Notes under the pieces: model-generated
Told to the model about the DNA's origin: nothing
What the model saw: only the letters and a program-made list of their open reading frames with translations
Databases searched by the model: none
Source: Microvirga lotononidis
GTDB taxonomy: Bacteria > Pseudomonadota > Alphaproteobacteria > Rhizobiales > Beijerinckiaceae
Assembly: GCF_034627025.1 (NCBI RefSeq)
Contig: NZ_CP141048.1
Coordinates: 3,174,001 to 3,238,000 of the forward strand
Length of the DNA: 64,000 bases
Direction: 5' to 3'
Shown here: positions 55,433 through 64,000 of the stretch, piece after piece
Layout: each line of letters opens with the position of its first letter
Position numbering within the stretch: position 1 is the first letter of the stretch
Program-made: the position numbers and the translations under genes

Positions 55433-55601
55433 GGATGCTCTGTGCTTGTGGGCTATAACCAAGGGGCACGGGGATCCCTGCGGGCGCCAGGGGGTGAGAA
55501 CGTCTTCTGGATTCTTTCCGCTAGAATGTGAGATCCTTAAGGCGGAGATATACCAAGCTCCCTGGCGGGTGAGTGTACCCTGTTCATGAAGAGCCGCGTC
55601 A

Positions 55602-56672
55602 TTGCCCTTGATCAAGCGCCAGCCCAGTATCTGCTTTGTGTCGCACACAGCGCGGCATGATCGGCCAATCTTGGATTCGTCGACGCGGTATCGCTGTTAT
55701 CATCTTGCCGAAGCCCTTCGGGCTAAGGGATGTCACTGCGTCGTCGTCTCACTCACTGAGTTCCTGAAGAACCCGTGCTATGCGTATAACGTCTATATTT
55801 TTCATAGACCGAGTGCCGATGTTGATCGCTTTCATTCAACTCTTGAGGACTTGCGACGATTAGGAAAAAGACTGCTGGCCGATTACGATGATCTGATTTT
55901 CGGATCAGCCGAAGAAGCATTGTTGTATCCGGCATTCACGAGTGGGCTACGCACGGCGAAGCAGGTAGCTGCAATGTTCCGCGCAAATCTGCTGGCGCTT
56001 CTGGAGTTCGATTTCTTCACGACGTCGACGGAGCCTCTGAAGCGGAAGGTTATGGAGCATAAGACAAACGGGCGTTGCGAGGTCGTCCCAAACGCTGTGC
56101 CTGACTCTGTCTTGGCCATCGCTGAAGAAAATGAGCTTCATCTGACGTCGCGCCCATCTAACGTCGTCGGTTACTTTGCCGGTACCAAGACCCATGACAA
56201 GGACTTGCTACTCGCAGAGGAGGGGATCCTTAGATTCCTGGAAACGGATCCTGAAGGGCGATTTCTCGTGGTCGGGCCTGTGTCGCTTCCGATCGCCCTT
56301 GCGGATCACCGACGGGTGATTCAACACGGTGTTGTCGATTACCTTCGTCTTCCGAAACTCATGCAGCAGTGCTCAACCGTCATTGCGCCGCTCGAGCAAA
56401 CAATCTTCAACGACTGCAAGTCGCGGGTGAAGTTCTTGGAAGCTTGTTTAGCCGGATGCCGGCTCATTGCCACCCCCATTCCCGACATGAAGGCGGCGGC
56501 CTGTCACTGGGCTGATCTACCCCAAACCCAGGACGAGTGGCAGACAGCCCTCGCGCGCAAGTACAGTGAGTCCGTTCGCTCGAATTTGGCTTCCGAAAGG
56601 TTCTTGTACCTGAAGGGGCAATGCCACGCCGCGCGCTCGGCCGACGCTCTCCTATCGTTGTTAGGAGAGTGA
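55602..56672 (+). CDS. Putative glycosyltransferase (GT-B type)
   Basis: 356 residues; a TTG start at 55602 is the earliest after an in-frame stop. It begins ICFVSHTARHDRPILDSSTR and has LLADYDDLIFGSAEEALLYP, FFTTSTEPLKRKVMEHKTNG and a GT-B-like C-terminal domain (VGYFAGTKTHDKDLLL, VVGPVSLP, KFLEACLAGCRLIATPIPDM). The D-D-L motif and the EACLAG glutamate are typical of retaining GT-B sugar transferases in polysaccharide loci. GC content is lower than upstream genes. Confidence 0.72.
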   Translation: MPLIKRQPSICFVSHTARHDRPILDSSTRYRCYHLAEALRAKGCHCVVVSLTEFLKNPCYAYNVYIFHRPSADVDRFHSTLEDLRRLGKRLLADYDDLIFGSAEEALLYPAFTSGLRTAKQVAAMFRANLLALLEFDFFTTSTEPLKRKVMEHKTNGRCEVVPNAVPDSVLAIAEENELHLTSRPSNVVGYFAGTKTHDKDLLLAEEGILRFLETDPEGRFLVVGPVSLPIALADHRRVIQHGVVDYLRLPKLMQQCSTVIAPLEQTIFNDCKSRVKFLEACLAGCRLIATPIPDMKAAACHWADLPQTQDEWQTALARKYSESVRSNLASERFLYLKGQCHAARSADALLSLLGE

Positions 56673-56678
56673 GCGAAC

Positions 56679-58283
56679 ATGCGCATTCTCATTTATATCG
56701 AGCCTCATCCAATTCGTGACTCCATGGTCGCCCAACTACACGTCGCAAATTACTTTGCCCGCATGTTCATGGCTGCGGGCCAAATGCCGCCCGATTATGA
56801 CTACCGTTTGTATAGCAACGCCAACATCCTAACGACAATTCTCTCAGAGTTCCCGAGCGTCAAAGATCTTTGCCTGATGCCGACTGTGGCGGAGCAGGCA
56901 CTATTCCAGCGAAACCTCGTGCCTTGGCTTGAGAGAGGTATGCATGAGTGGATCGCCCTCGCACATGGTGAAGGTCTAGCCTATCAATACCACAAGGTTC
57001 TTGCCGACATTCACGCGCGCTTTCCGTTTGATTTGCTGGTTCATTGGGGGGCGAATGGCGCGGTTGATCGGTTCTGTAACGATAACGGACTCGGACGGGT
57101 GACCATGGAACTGGGGTGCACCCGGAGTCCGTACAACAGCACCATTGTGTTCGATCCCAACGGAGTCAGTGGAAGTGCCTCGCCGTCACTAGTCGACATT
57201 GCCGATCTCCGTACGGTTGTTGGCAGCAAGGGCAGTTCCGCTGAACTGGACTTGATGACGTACAGCGGGTCCGCCGGGCGAAACCTCTACGAGGCTAGGT
57301 TCGACTATAATGCCGCCCTTGACGAGCAGATTATGGGCATGGCTGCGGGAAGGCGGATTGCGTTCTTACCGTTGCCTGCGCACGATGATCCAAATCTCCA
57401 GCTGTACTCGAGGTTTTCGACACCGACTGAAGTTGTCGATCAACTGCTACCGCAACTTACTGAAGCCGGCTTTTTCTGCTTAGTAAAGCCTCATCCGGCT
57501 ATGCGCACGCGCCCCAGTGGCGGCGCTGAACATTTTCGCGTACGTGAGGTCATCTTTAGGAGCCCCAGTGCCTTCTGCATTGATAGTCAGATGGGTGCCT
57601 CCGCGAATATTCGTTTGATTGAGCTCTCAGACGTACTTGTGACTGTAGCCAGCTCTGTCGGATTCGAAGCGACGCTTCATAATAAACCTGTTTGCGTACT
57701 GGGGAAGGCAATCTATAAGCCGAGCAACGTGTTTCCAAGCCTTGATGATGTCAAGTCTCAGCGAATATTTGAGCAAGATTTTGACAATAGATATAAGCAC
57801 GAGACCGGAGTTTTGAGGAGCTTCTTCTTGGACGCCTACTTGGTTCCGGAGAAATCTGCATTTGACCTAACCGTCTTCACGGATCGGGTACGCCAGCTCT
57901 CAGGATTGAGAGGCCCGGCAGCCGAGATAGTGCAGTCCATCTATCGTCAATTTGGTTCGGCCGGACGGCAGCAAAGGCTGGTGCAATTTGACCGACAGCC
58001 GCCGAGCTCCGCCTCCACCCCAACCAAGCAGGAGCAAGATGAGCTGCTCGCGAATGTTCAGGCGCGGGTGTCTGCGCTCCTAAACTCTACGTCGTGGCGG
58101 GTTACTCGCCCCTTACGGCTTACTAGCGCGAAGTTGCGTGGCGTTGACTACATCGATCCTCGAGAACCAAGGTCTGTGCAAGAGGGAATCCGCACAATCG
58201 AACGCATCATGTCATCTGGTAGTTGGGCGATTAGCTGGCCCATGCGGCTGGTCGAGAAAGGTTGGGCGGCACTGAGGCGCTGA
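56679..58283 (+). CDS. KpsC/KpsS-like capsule biosynthesis family protein
   Basis: 534 residues. The central-to-C-terminal part resembles the Capsule_synth (KpsC/KpsS-type) fold: FFCLVKPHPAMRTRPSGGAE (270-276 carries KPHP) and SSVGFEATLHNKPVCVLGKA (about 325-344). In characterised systems, these are beta-Kdo transferases for the lipid linker; that role is not shown here. The tail has two SWR-type motifs, STSWRVTRPLR (470-480) and SGSWAISWPMR (513-523). It follows the previous gene after 6 bases; the ATG has a GAGCGAAC leader. Confidence 0.65.
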   Translation: MRILIYIEPHPIRDSMVAQLHVANYFARMFMAAGQMPPDYDYRLYSNANILTTILSEFPSVKDLCLMPTVAEQALFQRNLVPWLERGMHEWIALAHGEGLAYQYHKVLADIHARFPFDLLVHWGANGAVDRFCNDNGLGRVTMELGCTRSPYNSTIVFDPNGVSGSASPSLVDIADLRTVVGSKGSSAELDLMTYSGSAGRNLYEARFDYNAALDEQIMGMAAGRRIAFLPLPAHDDPNLQLYSRFSTPTEVVDQLLPQLTEAGFFCLVKPHPAMRTRPSGGAEHFRVREVIFRSPSAFCIDSQMGASANIRLIELSDVLVTVASSVGFEATLHNKPVCVLGKAIYKPSNVFPSLDDVKSQRIFEQDFDNRYKHETGVLRSFFLDAYLVPEKSAFDLTVFTDRVRQLSGLRGPAAEIVQSIYRQFGSAGRQQRLVQFDRQPPSSASTPTKQEQDELLANVQARVSALLNSTSWRVTRPLRLTSAKLRGVDYIDPREPRSVQEGIRTIERIMSSGSWAISWPMRLVEKGWAALRR

Positions 58284-58616
58284 AACCTGTCTTCGCTAAT
58301 CACTGGAACGTCAACAAACGCCAGTTCAGACGGCGGTATAGAAGTTCGACGATAAGCGAGATGTCCGTATCAGCATGGCTAAAACTCGCGTCTCTATAAT
58401 TGTAGGGACGAGTTAACCCTTGCAGGCTCGCCATGCATCGAATATTCCCAGCCTTTTGATGCCACTACGCTGAGACAGGTGCAACATGCCGCTCTTTGCC
58501 GCAGAGAACGACCAGCCTTGCAATGGTTGCCATTCTGATTAACGAATTGTTATATCATAAAATACGCGGAATGCGAGTTCTACTTTCCTCAGCCAAACAA
58601 TCATGAGAAGCGGCCA
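58284..58616. other. AT-rich intergenic region before the large enzyme
   Basis: About 330 bp, no ORF supported. An AT-rich box TTATATCATAAAAT at about 58549-58562 is a likely promoter -10 area for the next gene. Confidence 0.4.
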
Positions 58617-61600
58617 ATGAATCGCGAGTTGCATACCCACTACCAGAAGAACGACGGGGTTTGGCTGCCCAAATCAAGCGCCCCGTCGATGGCTGAGTTC
58701 ACTTATTCGGATGGTGAAGAAATCGAACGCCGCATCTATGAGGCAATCACGTCGGCATCAGATAAATCGCTGTTCTCGCGAGAACTCATGCGAGAAGCCA
58801 AAGATTGGGCATCAACCTATCACCTTTCAGCAGTTCGATCCAATCTCCTTCGCCCGCTCAAGACAATACTTCAGGGCCGCATCCTCGAACTGGGGGCAGG
58901 CTGTGGTGCGATCACGCGCTATTTGGGAGAGCTTGGAGCCGAGGTTACGGCTGTTGAAGGATCTCTAGCACGCGCCAGAATTGCAAGTGCGAGAGCCTCC
59001 GATTTATCTAATGTCAACGTTGTCTGTGATCGAATTGAGAGCTTTGCATCTCAAGCCAAATTTGATGTCGTAACGCTAATCGGGGTTCTTGAGTATGCCC
59101 GAGCGTTCGCACCGTACGCGGGATTCACTGAAAGAGAGTTGCTCGGCCAAGCGGTGTCTCACTTAGCCGACGAGGGTTTGCTAATTCTGGCGATCGAGAA
59201 CCAGTTTGGGCTCAAGTATCTCGCAGGTGCAGTAGAGGATCACGTTCAAGTTCCATATTTCGGAGTAAATGATAACTACCGGAGCAATACAGTTATTACG
59301 TTTGGCCTGGACGAGCTTAAGGGCGTCTTGTCTGACGCAGGTCTCGTACACCAAAGTGTTTTCATTCCTCTTCCTGACTATAAGCTCCCGATTTCAGTAC
59401 TCTCACCAGAAGGCGCTACTCGCGACGGACTGTTCGACGCTGAAGCCCAACTGGCGCAATCTGTGTTTGCAGACCTGCAGCGACCCGTTTCTCCGCCATT
59501 TTCACTCGAACGCGCGTGGGGAGTCGCATGTCGCAATGGCCTTGCTCAGGATCTCGCGAATTCTTTCTTGATTGTGGCTTCGCGGACTGACCAGAGGTTG
59601 TCACAGGTACACTCCAAGAAGAGTCTCGCGTGGCACTTCTCCCTGGCACGAGCTCCTGCATTCACGAAGCAGGCAGAGTTCGTCTCGGAAGGTGACCATG
59701 TATTCGTGAGACGGTCTCGCGTTACAAACGCACAGCTACCTGCTGTTCCTCTCGAGAACATCATCGCGGACGAGCCATACATCCCAGGCAAAAATTGGTG
59801 GCTCGAACTCGTAGGGGCGCTTAATGAGCCGAACTGGGGCATTGATACGCTCGGCTGCTGGGCGAAGCCTTGGATGGATCTTGTGGCGAGGCATGCCCAC
59901 ATAAAAGATATTGCGGCAATCGGTATCCATGAGACAGTGGACGGCGCTCTCTTTGATGCAACACCATTCAATGCTATTATGGACGCGGATGGCCAGTTGC
60001 GCTTTTTCGATCAGGAGTGGCGTGTAAAAGCTGCGCTGGAAATTGGGTTTGTTCTCTTTCGTGGCATCAGGGACAGCATCTTACGGATCAACAGCTGCTC
60101 TCAGCCGAGAGATGGCACTCCCCATAGTGTTAATCGACTGGTCATGGCGGTCCTAGCACACAATGGCGTGTTGATTACACGAAATGAGGTGGAACGGTAC
60201 CTCGAGCTCGAACTACGTATCCAGAAATGGGTCATTGGTGAGCTGGACGAGGCAATCGATCATAGAAGTGTGAAAGACTCGTGGAACGTTACTCTCAGCA
60301 TTCGCCCGCCAAGCCACAACACCAATCATCTTGTTGCCGAGCGAAATAGGCTTCTAGCCGAGCGCGATGACATCCGTGCAGAGAGGGATCGGCTCGTTGC
60401 TGCCCAAGCGGAGTTACAGAAGAGTCGTGCCCAACTGGAGATGGATCGCGCTGAGTTACAGGCAAACCTCACGACACAGATTGCGCAGTTAGCGAACCAG
60501 AAGGCAGCCAACGCGCGCCTTAAAAAACAGGAAAGGCGATCGCGGAAACAAGAACGGCAGGCGCGTAAAACACTCCGCCGATTCCAGCAGAGTACCTCAT
60601 GGCGCGCCATAAGCATGCTGCAGAGAGGGCTGGAGCGTCTGCCTGATCCTGTCCGTCTAGCTTTGCGCCGCGGCGCTAAAGGAGTTTGGTGGGCGCTGAC
60701 TCCCCATAAAATACCCGAGCGGATCGCTTCACTGCGTACCCGCAAGCAGTCGACCGTCGAGACCAAGCCGCAGCCACAATCTGTACCTGTCGCCGCGAAA
60801 CGCACCAAACAGCAATATCTCAGCTTCCAGCCGGATCCAACGGGTGGTCAATCCACCAGTCCAGCGGATCGCAACGGCCAGTATGTGCTGCAGGCGCATT
60901 CGAGTGGTTATACCTATGTACCACCACGACAACCCGATGACCTGGACGCGATCCTGGAAGGACTGCTGCGCCGCCCGCGCTTCTCGATTGTTGTGCCAAC
61001 TTATAACACTACGGCCGATCTTCTTTCGCGAATGGTGGCCTCAGTTGAAGCGCAATGGTATCCCAACTGGGAGTTAATTATCGCTGATGATGCGAGCCCG
61101 CTCCCCGAAACACGTGAATTCCTTGAGAGCATCAGGAACCCTCAAGTCGAGGTGCTGTTGCTGGATAAGAACAGTGGAATTTCTGGTGCTACCAATGCCG
61201 CTCTGCAGAGAGCTACGGGTGACTACGTTGTTTTCCTCGACCATGACGATGAGCTAACTCAGGACTGTCTCTACGAGCTGGCGCTCTGCATCAACCGAGA
61301 GGAGCCGGACTACATCTACAGCGATGAGGACAAGATCGACGAAGAAGGGCGTTTTACGCAGCCTTTCTTCAAGCCGAGCTGGTCTCCTGATACGCTGATG
61401 AGCACCATGTATACCTGCCATGTAAGCTGCGTTCGCCGCAGTTTACTGCAGGAGGTTGGCTTGCTTCGCACTGAATTCAATGGCAGCCAAGATTGGGACT
61501 TGGTCCTTCGCGTGACCGAACGTACAAAGCGCATCGCACATATTCCCAAAGTGCTCTATCACTGGCGTATTATCCCGGGCTCGGCATCAGGATCTCTCTC

Positions 61601-62561
61601 CGCTAAATCCTATGCGATCAAAACAAGTCGAAGCGCGCGTGAGGCGGCATTGAAGAGGCGCGGCCAAGTCGGATCATTGGAGCCGATTGAGCAGGTACCC
61701 GGTCACTTTCGGGTTCGCTATGGGGTGACTGGCACCCCGTTGATTTCTGTCATCATCCCCAGTCGCAACAATGGACTTGTGCTGGAACGCTGCCTTGACT
61801 CGCTGTTTTTAATGAGCTCATGGCGCAACTTCGAGGTCGTGGTGCTCGACAACGGCTCCGATGACGCGGAGACTCTCAACGTCTTGCGCGAATTAGCCGA
61901 ACGAGACTCAGTTCGGGTTGTCAGGCATGATGCTCCATTCAACTATTCTGAGTTGAACAACATTGGTGTTCGTGAGGCAAAGGGTGAGATCCTGCTCTTC
62001 TTGAACGACGATACGGAATTGCTCACCCATGACGGGCTAGAGCGGATGGCTGGATATGCCCAGCTGCCGCATATCGGCGCCGTTGGTGCCAAGCTTTTAT
62101 ACCCGGAGGTGATGCAAGTGCAGCACGCCGGAGTGCTCAACCTGCTCCCCGGTCCCTCTCACGCCTTTTTGCGAAAGTCACCTGATGAGCCAGGGTATTT
62201 CATGCGTAACCTGCTGGAATACAACTGGGTGGCAGTTACAGGCGCCTGTCTTATGGTCGAACGCACGAAGTATGCCGCTGTAGGTGGGTTCGACGAAAGG
62301 TTTCCAGTCGCCTACAATGACGTGGAACTGTGCTTTCGGCTTCTGAAGCATGGACTCTATAATGTGGTTTGTCCTTCAGTACGACTCCTGCACTATGAAT
62401 CGCTTAGCCGCGGCAATGACTTTGATAATCCAGAGAAGCGTGCTCGGTTAAACGCTGATCGGTACCGCCTCTATGCGACACATCCGGACTTTCTCATGCA
62501 CGACCCCTTCTACAGTCCAAACTTGCATCCGAGCAGCGTCAACTTCGATCTGCCAGCGTAA
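58617..62561 (+). CDS. Multidomain methyltransferase / kinase-like / coiled-coil / double GT2 polysaccharide enzyme
   Basis: 1314 residues. (1) SAM methyltransferase, about 85-250, motif I LELGAGCGAITRYLGELGAE. (2) About 290-560, a small-molecule-kinase-like segment with DATPFN at 447-452 (catalytic-loop-like) and FFDQEW at 463-468 (metal-Asp-like). (3) A coiled coil about 570-655 and an SWR motif (STSWRAI, 659-665). (4) GT2 domain about 788-985 (IVVPTYN, DDAS, DHDDE). (5) GT2 domain about 1041-1260 (SVIIPSRNN, NDDTE). MTase plus kinase plus coiled coil is the architecture of WbdD, which caps and measures O-antigen chains; here it seems fused to two glycosyltransferases. The kinase call is my weakest. 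Confidence 0.78.
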   Translation: MNRELHTHYQKNDGVWLPKSSAPSMAEFTYSDGEEIERRIYEAITSASDKSLFSRELMREAKDWASTYHLSAVRSNLLRPLKTILQGRILELGAGCGAITRYLGELGAEVTAVEGSLARARIASARASDLSNVNVVCDRIESFASQAKFDVVTLIGVLEYARAFAPYAGFTERELLGQAVSHLADEGLLILAIENQFGLKYLAGAVEDHVQVPYFGVNDNYRSNTVITFGLDELKGVLSDAGLVHQSVFIPLPDYKLPISVLSPEGATRDGLFDAEAQLAQSVFADLQRPVSPPFSLERAWGVACRNGLAQDLANSFLIVASRTDQRLSQVHSKKSLAWHFSLARAPAFTKQAEFVSEGDHVFVRRSRVTNAQLPAVPLENIIADEPYIPGKNWWLELVGALNEPNWGIDTLGCWAKPWMDLVARHAHIKDIAAIGIHETVDGALFDATPFNAIMDADGQLRFFDQEWRVKAALEIGFVLFRGIRDSILRINSCSQPRDGTPHSVNRLVMAVLAHNGVLITRNEVERYLELELRIQKWVIGELDEAIDHRSVKDSWNVTLSIRPPSHNTNHLVAERNRLLAERDDIRAERDRLVAAQAELQKSRAQLEMDRAELQANLTTQIAQLANQKAANARLKKQERRSRKQERQARKTLRRFQQSTSWRAISMLQRGLERLPDPVRLALRRGAKGVWWALTPHKIPERIASLRTRKQSTVETKPQPQSVPVAAKRTKQQYLSFQPDPTGGQSTSPADRNGQYVLQAHSSGYTYVPPRQPDDLDAILEGLLRRPRFSIVVPTYNTTADLLSRMVASVEAQWYPNWELIIADDASPLPETREFLESIRNPQVEVLLLDKNSGISGATNAALQRATGDYVVFLDHDDELTQDCLYELALCINREEPDYIYSDEDKIDEEGRFTQPFFKPSWSPDTLMSTMYTCHVSCVRRSLLQEVGLLRTEFNGSQDWDLVLRVTERTKRIAHIPKVLYHWRIIPGSASGSLSAKSYAIKTSRSAREAALKRRGQVGSLEPIEQVPGHFRVRYGVTGTPLISVIIPSRNNGLVLERCLDSLFLMSSWRNFEVVVLDNGSDDAETLNVLRELAERDSVRVVRHDAPFNYSELNNIGVREAKGEILLFLNDDTELLTHDGLERMAGYAQLPHIGAVGAKLLYPEVMQVQHAGVLNLLPGPSHAFLRKSPDEPGYFMRNLLEYNWVAVTGACLMVERTKYAAVGGFDERFPVAYNDVELCFRLLKHGLYNVVCPSVRLLHYESLSRGNDFDNPEKRARLNADRYRLYATHPDFLMHDPFYSPNLHPSSVNFDLPA

Positions 62562-62603
62562 GCGACGGATTAACTCATCAATGTTTTGTGAAGATACCTC
62601 ATC

Positions 62604-63686
62604 ATGAAAAGCCTGCAAGAGATCGGTTCCTCGTCTATTCCTTCGGAGGAGTTGATATCGGAATCACTGCGGAACGTTGGGCTACATAGAAGCGGGTTTG
62701 CCTTGCTCGGCTTCCTCAATTGGATCACTGCGCAAGCGAAAGAGGATAGCATTGAGCACGTGCTCTTCGTGGTTCACGCCGATCATTTATTTCGGAAGCT
62801 AGAAGAAGCAAGCAAAGGTCGCATACGATTTGCCCTTCCATCTTACTCTTGCATTAGAGGTGGTCGACGCGCTTTGACTACTGCCAGCTTGAGGGCGGAG
62901 AGCTTCGATCCGTCGCTCCTACTGACGGATGTTGCCGGACTTACACCTTTGGGCGTCCTGGAACGGATTGGAGTCTCGGCGCCGGCAGATCATGTGCTTG
63001 AGAATCTTGGGCTCGGTCCGCGAATGCTCCTGCGCGAAGACATGATGCCGCGAATGAGGGACTTTTTAACTGCGTGGCGATCGGAGATCCTGAAGGTGTC
63101 TCAGCAACTGCGGCGGAATCTGTTCCACCATCTGCTTAACAATGGCGTATCTGCCGGTTGCCGAGTCGCAATCGTTGATGTGGGTTGGAACGGGGAGGCG
63201 CAGTGCGCCTTCGACACTGCTCTAGATGGCGTGATGCCCCTGAAAACCATTGGTTACAATTTTTTCCTTTCTGAAGATCCTGACTGCCAGCGTCGGCGAC
63301 GAAACTGCAGTATGAAAGCTCAAATCAACTCGTGCAATGTGGCGCCTGGCTTCATTCAAGCGATGTATAGAAATCGCGCACTATGTGACTTTCTGTTGTT
63401 TCCGAGGGTCAGAGAGAGCACCGGTGATCAAGGTAAACAGCGTGGCCGTGGCAACGTTCCAGAAAGCGAGCTAGTTGGGATTGAGGAAGTCACTGCGATG
63501 TCGTTGGAGCTAGAGGCTGGAATACTGGACTTTGCGTCTCGTTGGAGCTCAATGGATAGTGGCGCAGTCGAAGTTCAAGATCCGGTTGAGCTCGCTATGC
63601 CGCTTCTGAGGTTCATCGTAGATGGGGAGAGCGCTCAGAATCCGATCGTGGAGCGATTACAAAGCGGAAACGCTTCGCTGCTGTAG
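62604..63686 (+). CDS. HAD-like polysaccharide-locus protein, possibly truncated
   Basis: 360 residues. The N-terminal segment (FALLGFLNWITAQAKEDSIE) and VAIVDVGWNGEAQCAFDTAL are reminiscent of HAD-like proteins common in glycan loci, where the pattern is usually FLARDG; here it reads VVHADHL, so catalysis is doubtful. Many basic residues are in the middle (CQRRRRNCSMKAQ). The stop at 63686 lies where debris of a transposase begins, so the original C-terminus may be lost. Low confidence in function. Confidence 0.5.
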   Translation: MKSLQEIGSSSIPSEELISESLRNVGLHRSGFALLGFLNWITAQAKEDSIEHVLFVVHADHLFRKLEEASKGRIRFALPSYSCIRGGRRALTTASLRAESFDPSLLLTDVAGLTPLGVLERIGVSAPADHVLENLGLGPRMLLREDMMPRMRDFLTAWRSEILKVSQQLRRNLFHHLLNNGVSAGCRVAIVDVGWNGEAQCAFDTALDGVMPLKTIGYNFFLSEDPDCQRRRRNCSMKAQINSCNVAPGFIQAMYRNRALCDFLLFPRVRESTGDQGKQRGRGNVPESELVGIEEVTAMSLELEAGILDFASRWSSMDSGAVEVQDPVELAMPLLRFIVDGESAQNPIVERLQSGNASLL

Positions 63687-63790
63687 AGATCGTTTCGTTG
63701 TCAATGCAATCAGCTGTTCGAACTGCACGGGGCTTACGCTATTGCAAATGCCGGATGATGCCGCACGGTGTTGTAGAGCGGCGCTGAAGG
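63684..63790 (-). pseudogene. IS3-type transposase fragment (C-terminal end)
   Basis: Read on the minus strand the frame gives LYNTVRHHPAF, then a one-base frameshift, then SPVQFEQLIA. This is the typical C-terminal end of IS3-family OrfB (YNTVRRHxxLGYLSPVQFE). Only the last 30-odd codons are seen, with a frameshift, so it is dead. Confidence 0.4.
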
Positions 63791-63825
63791 AACAATCATC
63801 GCTTTACGGGCCACTGGTATTGGTT

Positions 63826-63844
63826 GACTTTGTTGCATAGATCG
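63826..63844. mobile_element. Possible IS5/IS903-like terminal sequence
   Basis: GACTTTGTTGCATAGATCG resembles the ends of IS903-type elements (GGCTTTGTTGAATAAATCG). No transposase is seen in the 150 bases up to the window edge, so it is a fragment or the start of an element continuing beyond it. From 63687 to 64000 no gene is supported. Confidence 0.25.
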
Positions 63845-64000
63845 TCATATCCGTGGCAAAAAGTTGAAGTATGTCGGCCCTAGAGTTTCGTCCTAGTGTC
63901 GAAAATAGCGAGCACTCACTTGTTGAAAGCTCGTGAGAGCGCAATCGCGGGTCTAGGTTGGGATCACAATAGAAAGTGTACACGTTGAAACATGCTCGGT

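Noticed and set aside
63622..63840. 72-codon plus-strand ORF at the right edge
   Set aside because: Cys-rich, no ribosome site, and antisense to the transposase remnant.

Overview
The window looks like chromosomal DNA of a high-GC alphaproteobacterium of the order Rhizobiales (Hyphomicrobiales), probably a Methylobacteriaceae member such as Microvirga. This is inferred from gene content and order (pdxH, a 17-kDa-type surface lipoprotein, a DnaJ-like gene, fabI, a histidine phosphatase, aroC, ribB), from an SOS box of the alphaproteobacterial GTTC-N7-GTTC type, and from the dispersed intergenic repeats. No search was run, so the genus is a guess.

Layout. 1-6.6 kb: housekeeping genes on the minus strand (VOC protein, TIGR02301-like secreted protein, Nudix hydrolase, a citrate synthase carrying a helix-turn-helix), a second citrate synthase divergent from the first, an SDR and pdxH. 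6.1-14.4 kb: a plus-strand core block interrupted by an IS110-family element. It includes an unusual 467-bp gap before aroC with a LexA-type promoter, and a ribB with an N-terminal DNA-binding domain. 14.4-25.7 kb: histone-deacetylase-like enzyme, L,D-transpeptidase, patatin, MarR regulator, a YjgN/M48/DUF1499 envelope trio, MBL hydrolase, bioY, a stress-like protein and DoxX. 25.7-26.0 kb: tRNA-Pro(CGG) and tRNA-Gln(UUG). 26-34.5 kb: an accessory-looking stretch next to the tRNA genes, with a decayed ParD antitoxin, an HWE sensor kinase, an ABC membrane domain without ATPase, a P-type Mg ATPase and a second DoxX protein.

34.6-46.1 kb: a sugar catabolism locus. A binding protein, two permeases and an ATPase import a sugar. 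A TIM-barrel isomerase, two Gfo/Idh/MocA oxidoreductases and a ThuA-like protein suggest processing through a 3-keto-sugar. A divergent LacI regulator faces a perfect 14-bp operator. 46.2-63.7 kb: a surface polysaccharide locus with falling GC content. It holds a UDP-sugar dehydrogenase, a Wzm/Wzt-type ABC exporter, dTDP-sugar genes rfbB, rfbC and rfbA (no rfbD seen), several glycosyltransferases, a KpsC/KpsS-like protein and a 1314-residue protein combining methyltransferase, kinase-like, coiled-coil and two glycosyltransferase domains. The right edge contains insertion-sequence debris.

The most notable observations are the LexA-type promoter upstream of a structured, apparently non-coding region before aroC; the self-regulating-looking HTH-RibB protein with a palindrome at its promoter; the giant WbdD-like polysaccharide enzyme; and a short SWR-PLR motif shared by three proteins of the polysaccharide locus.
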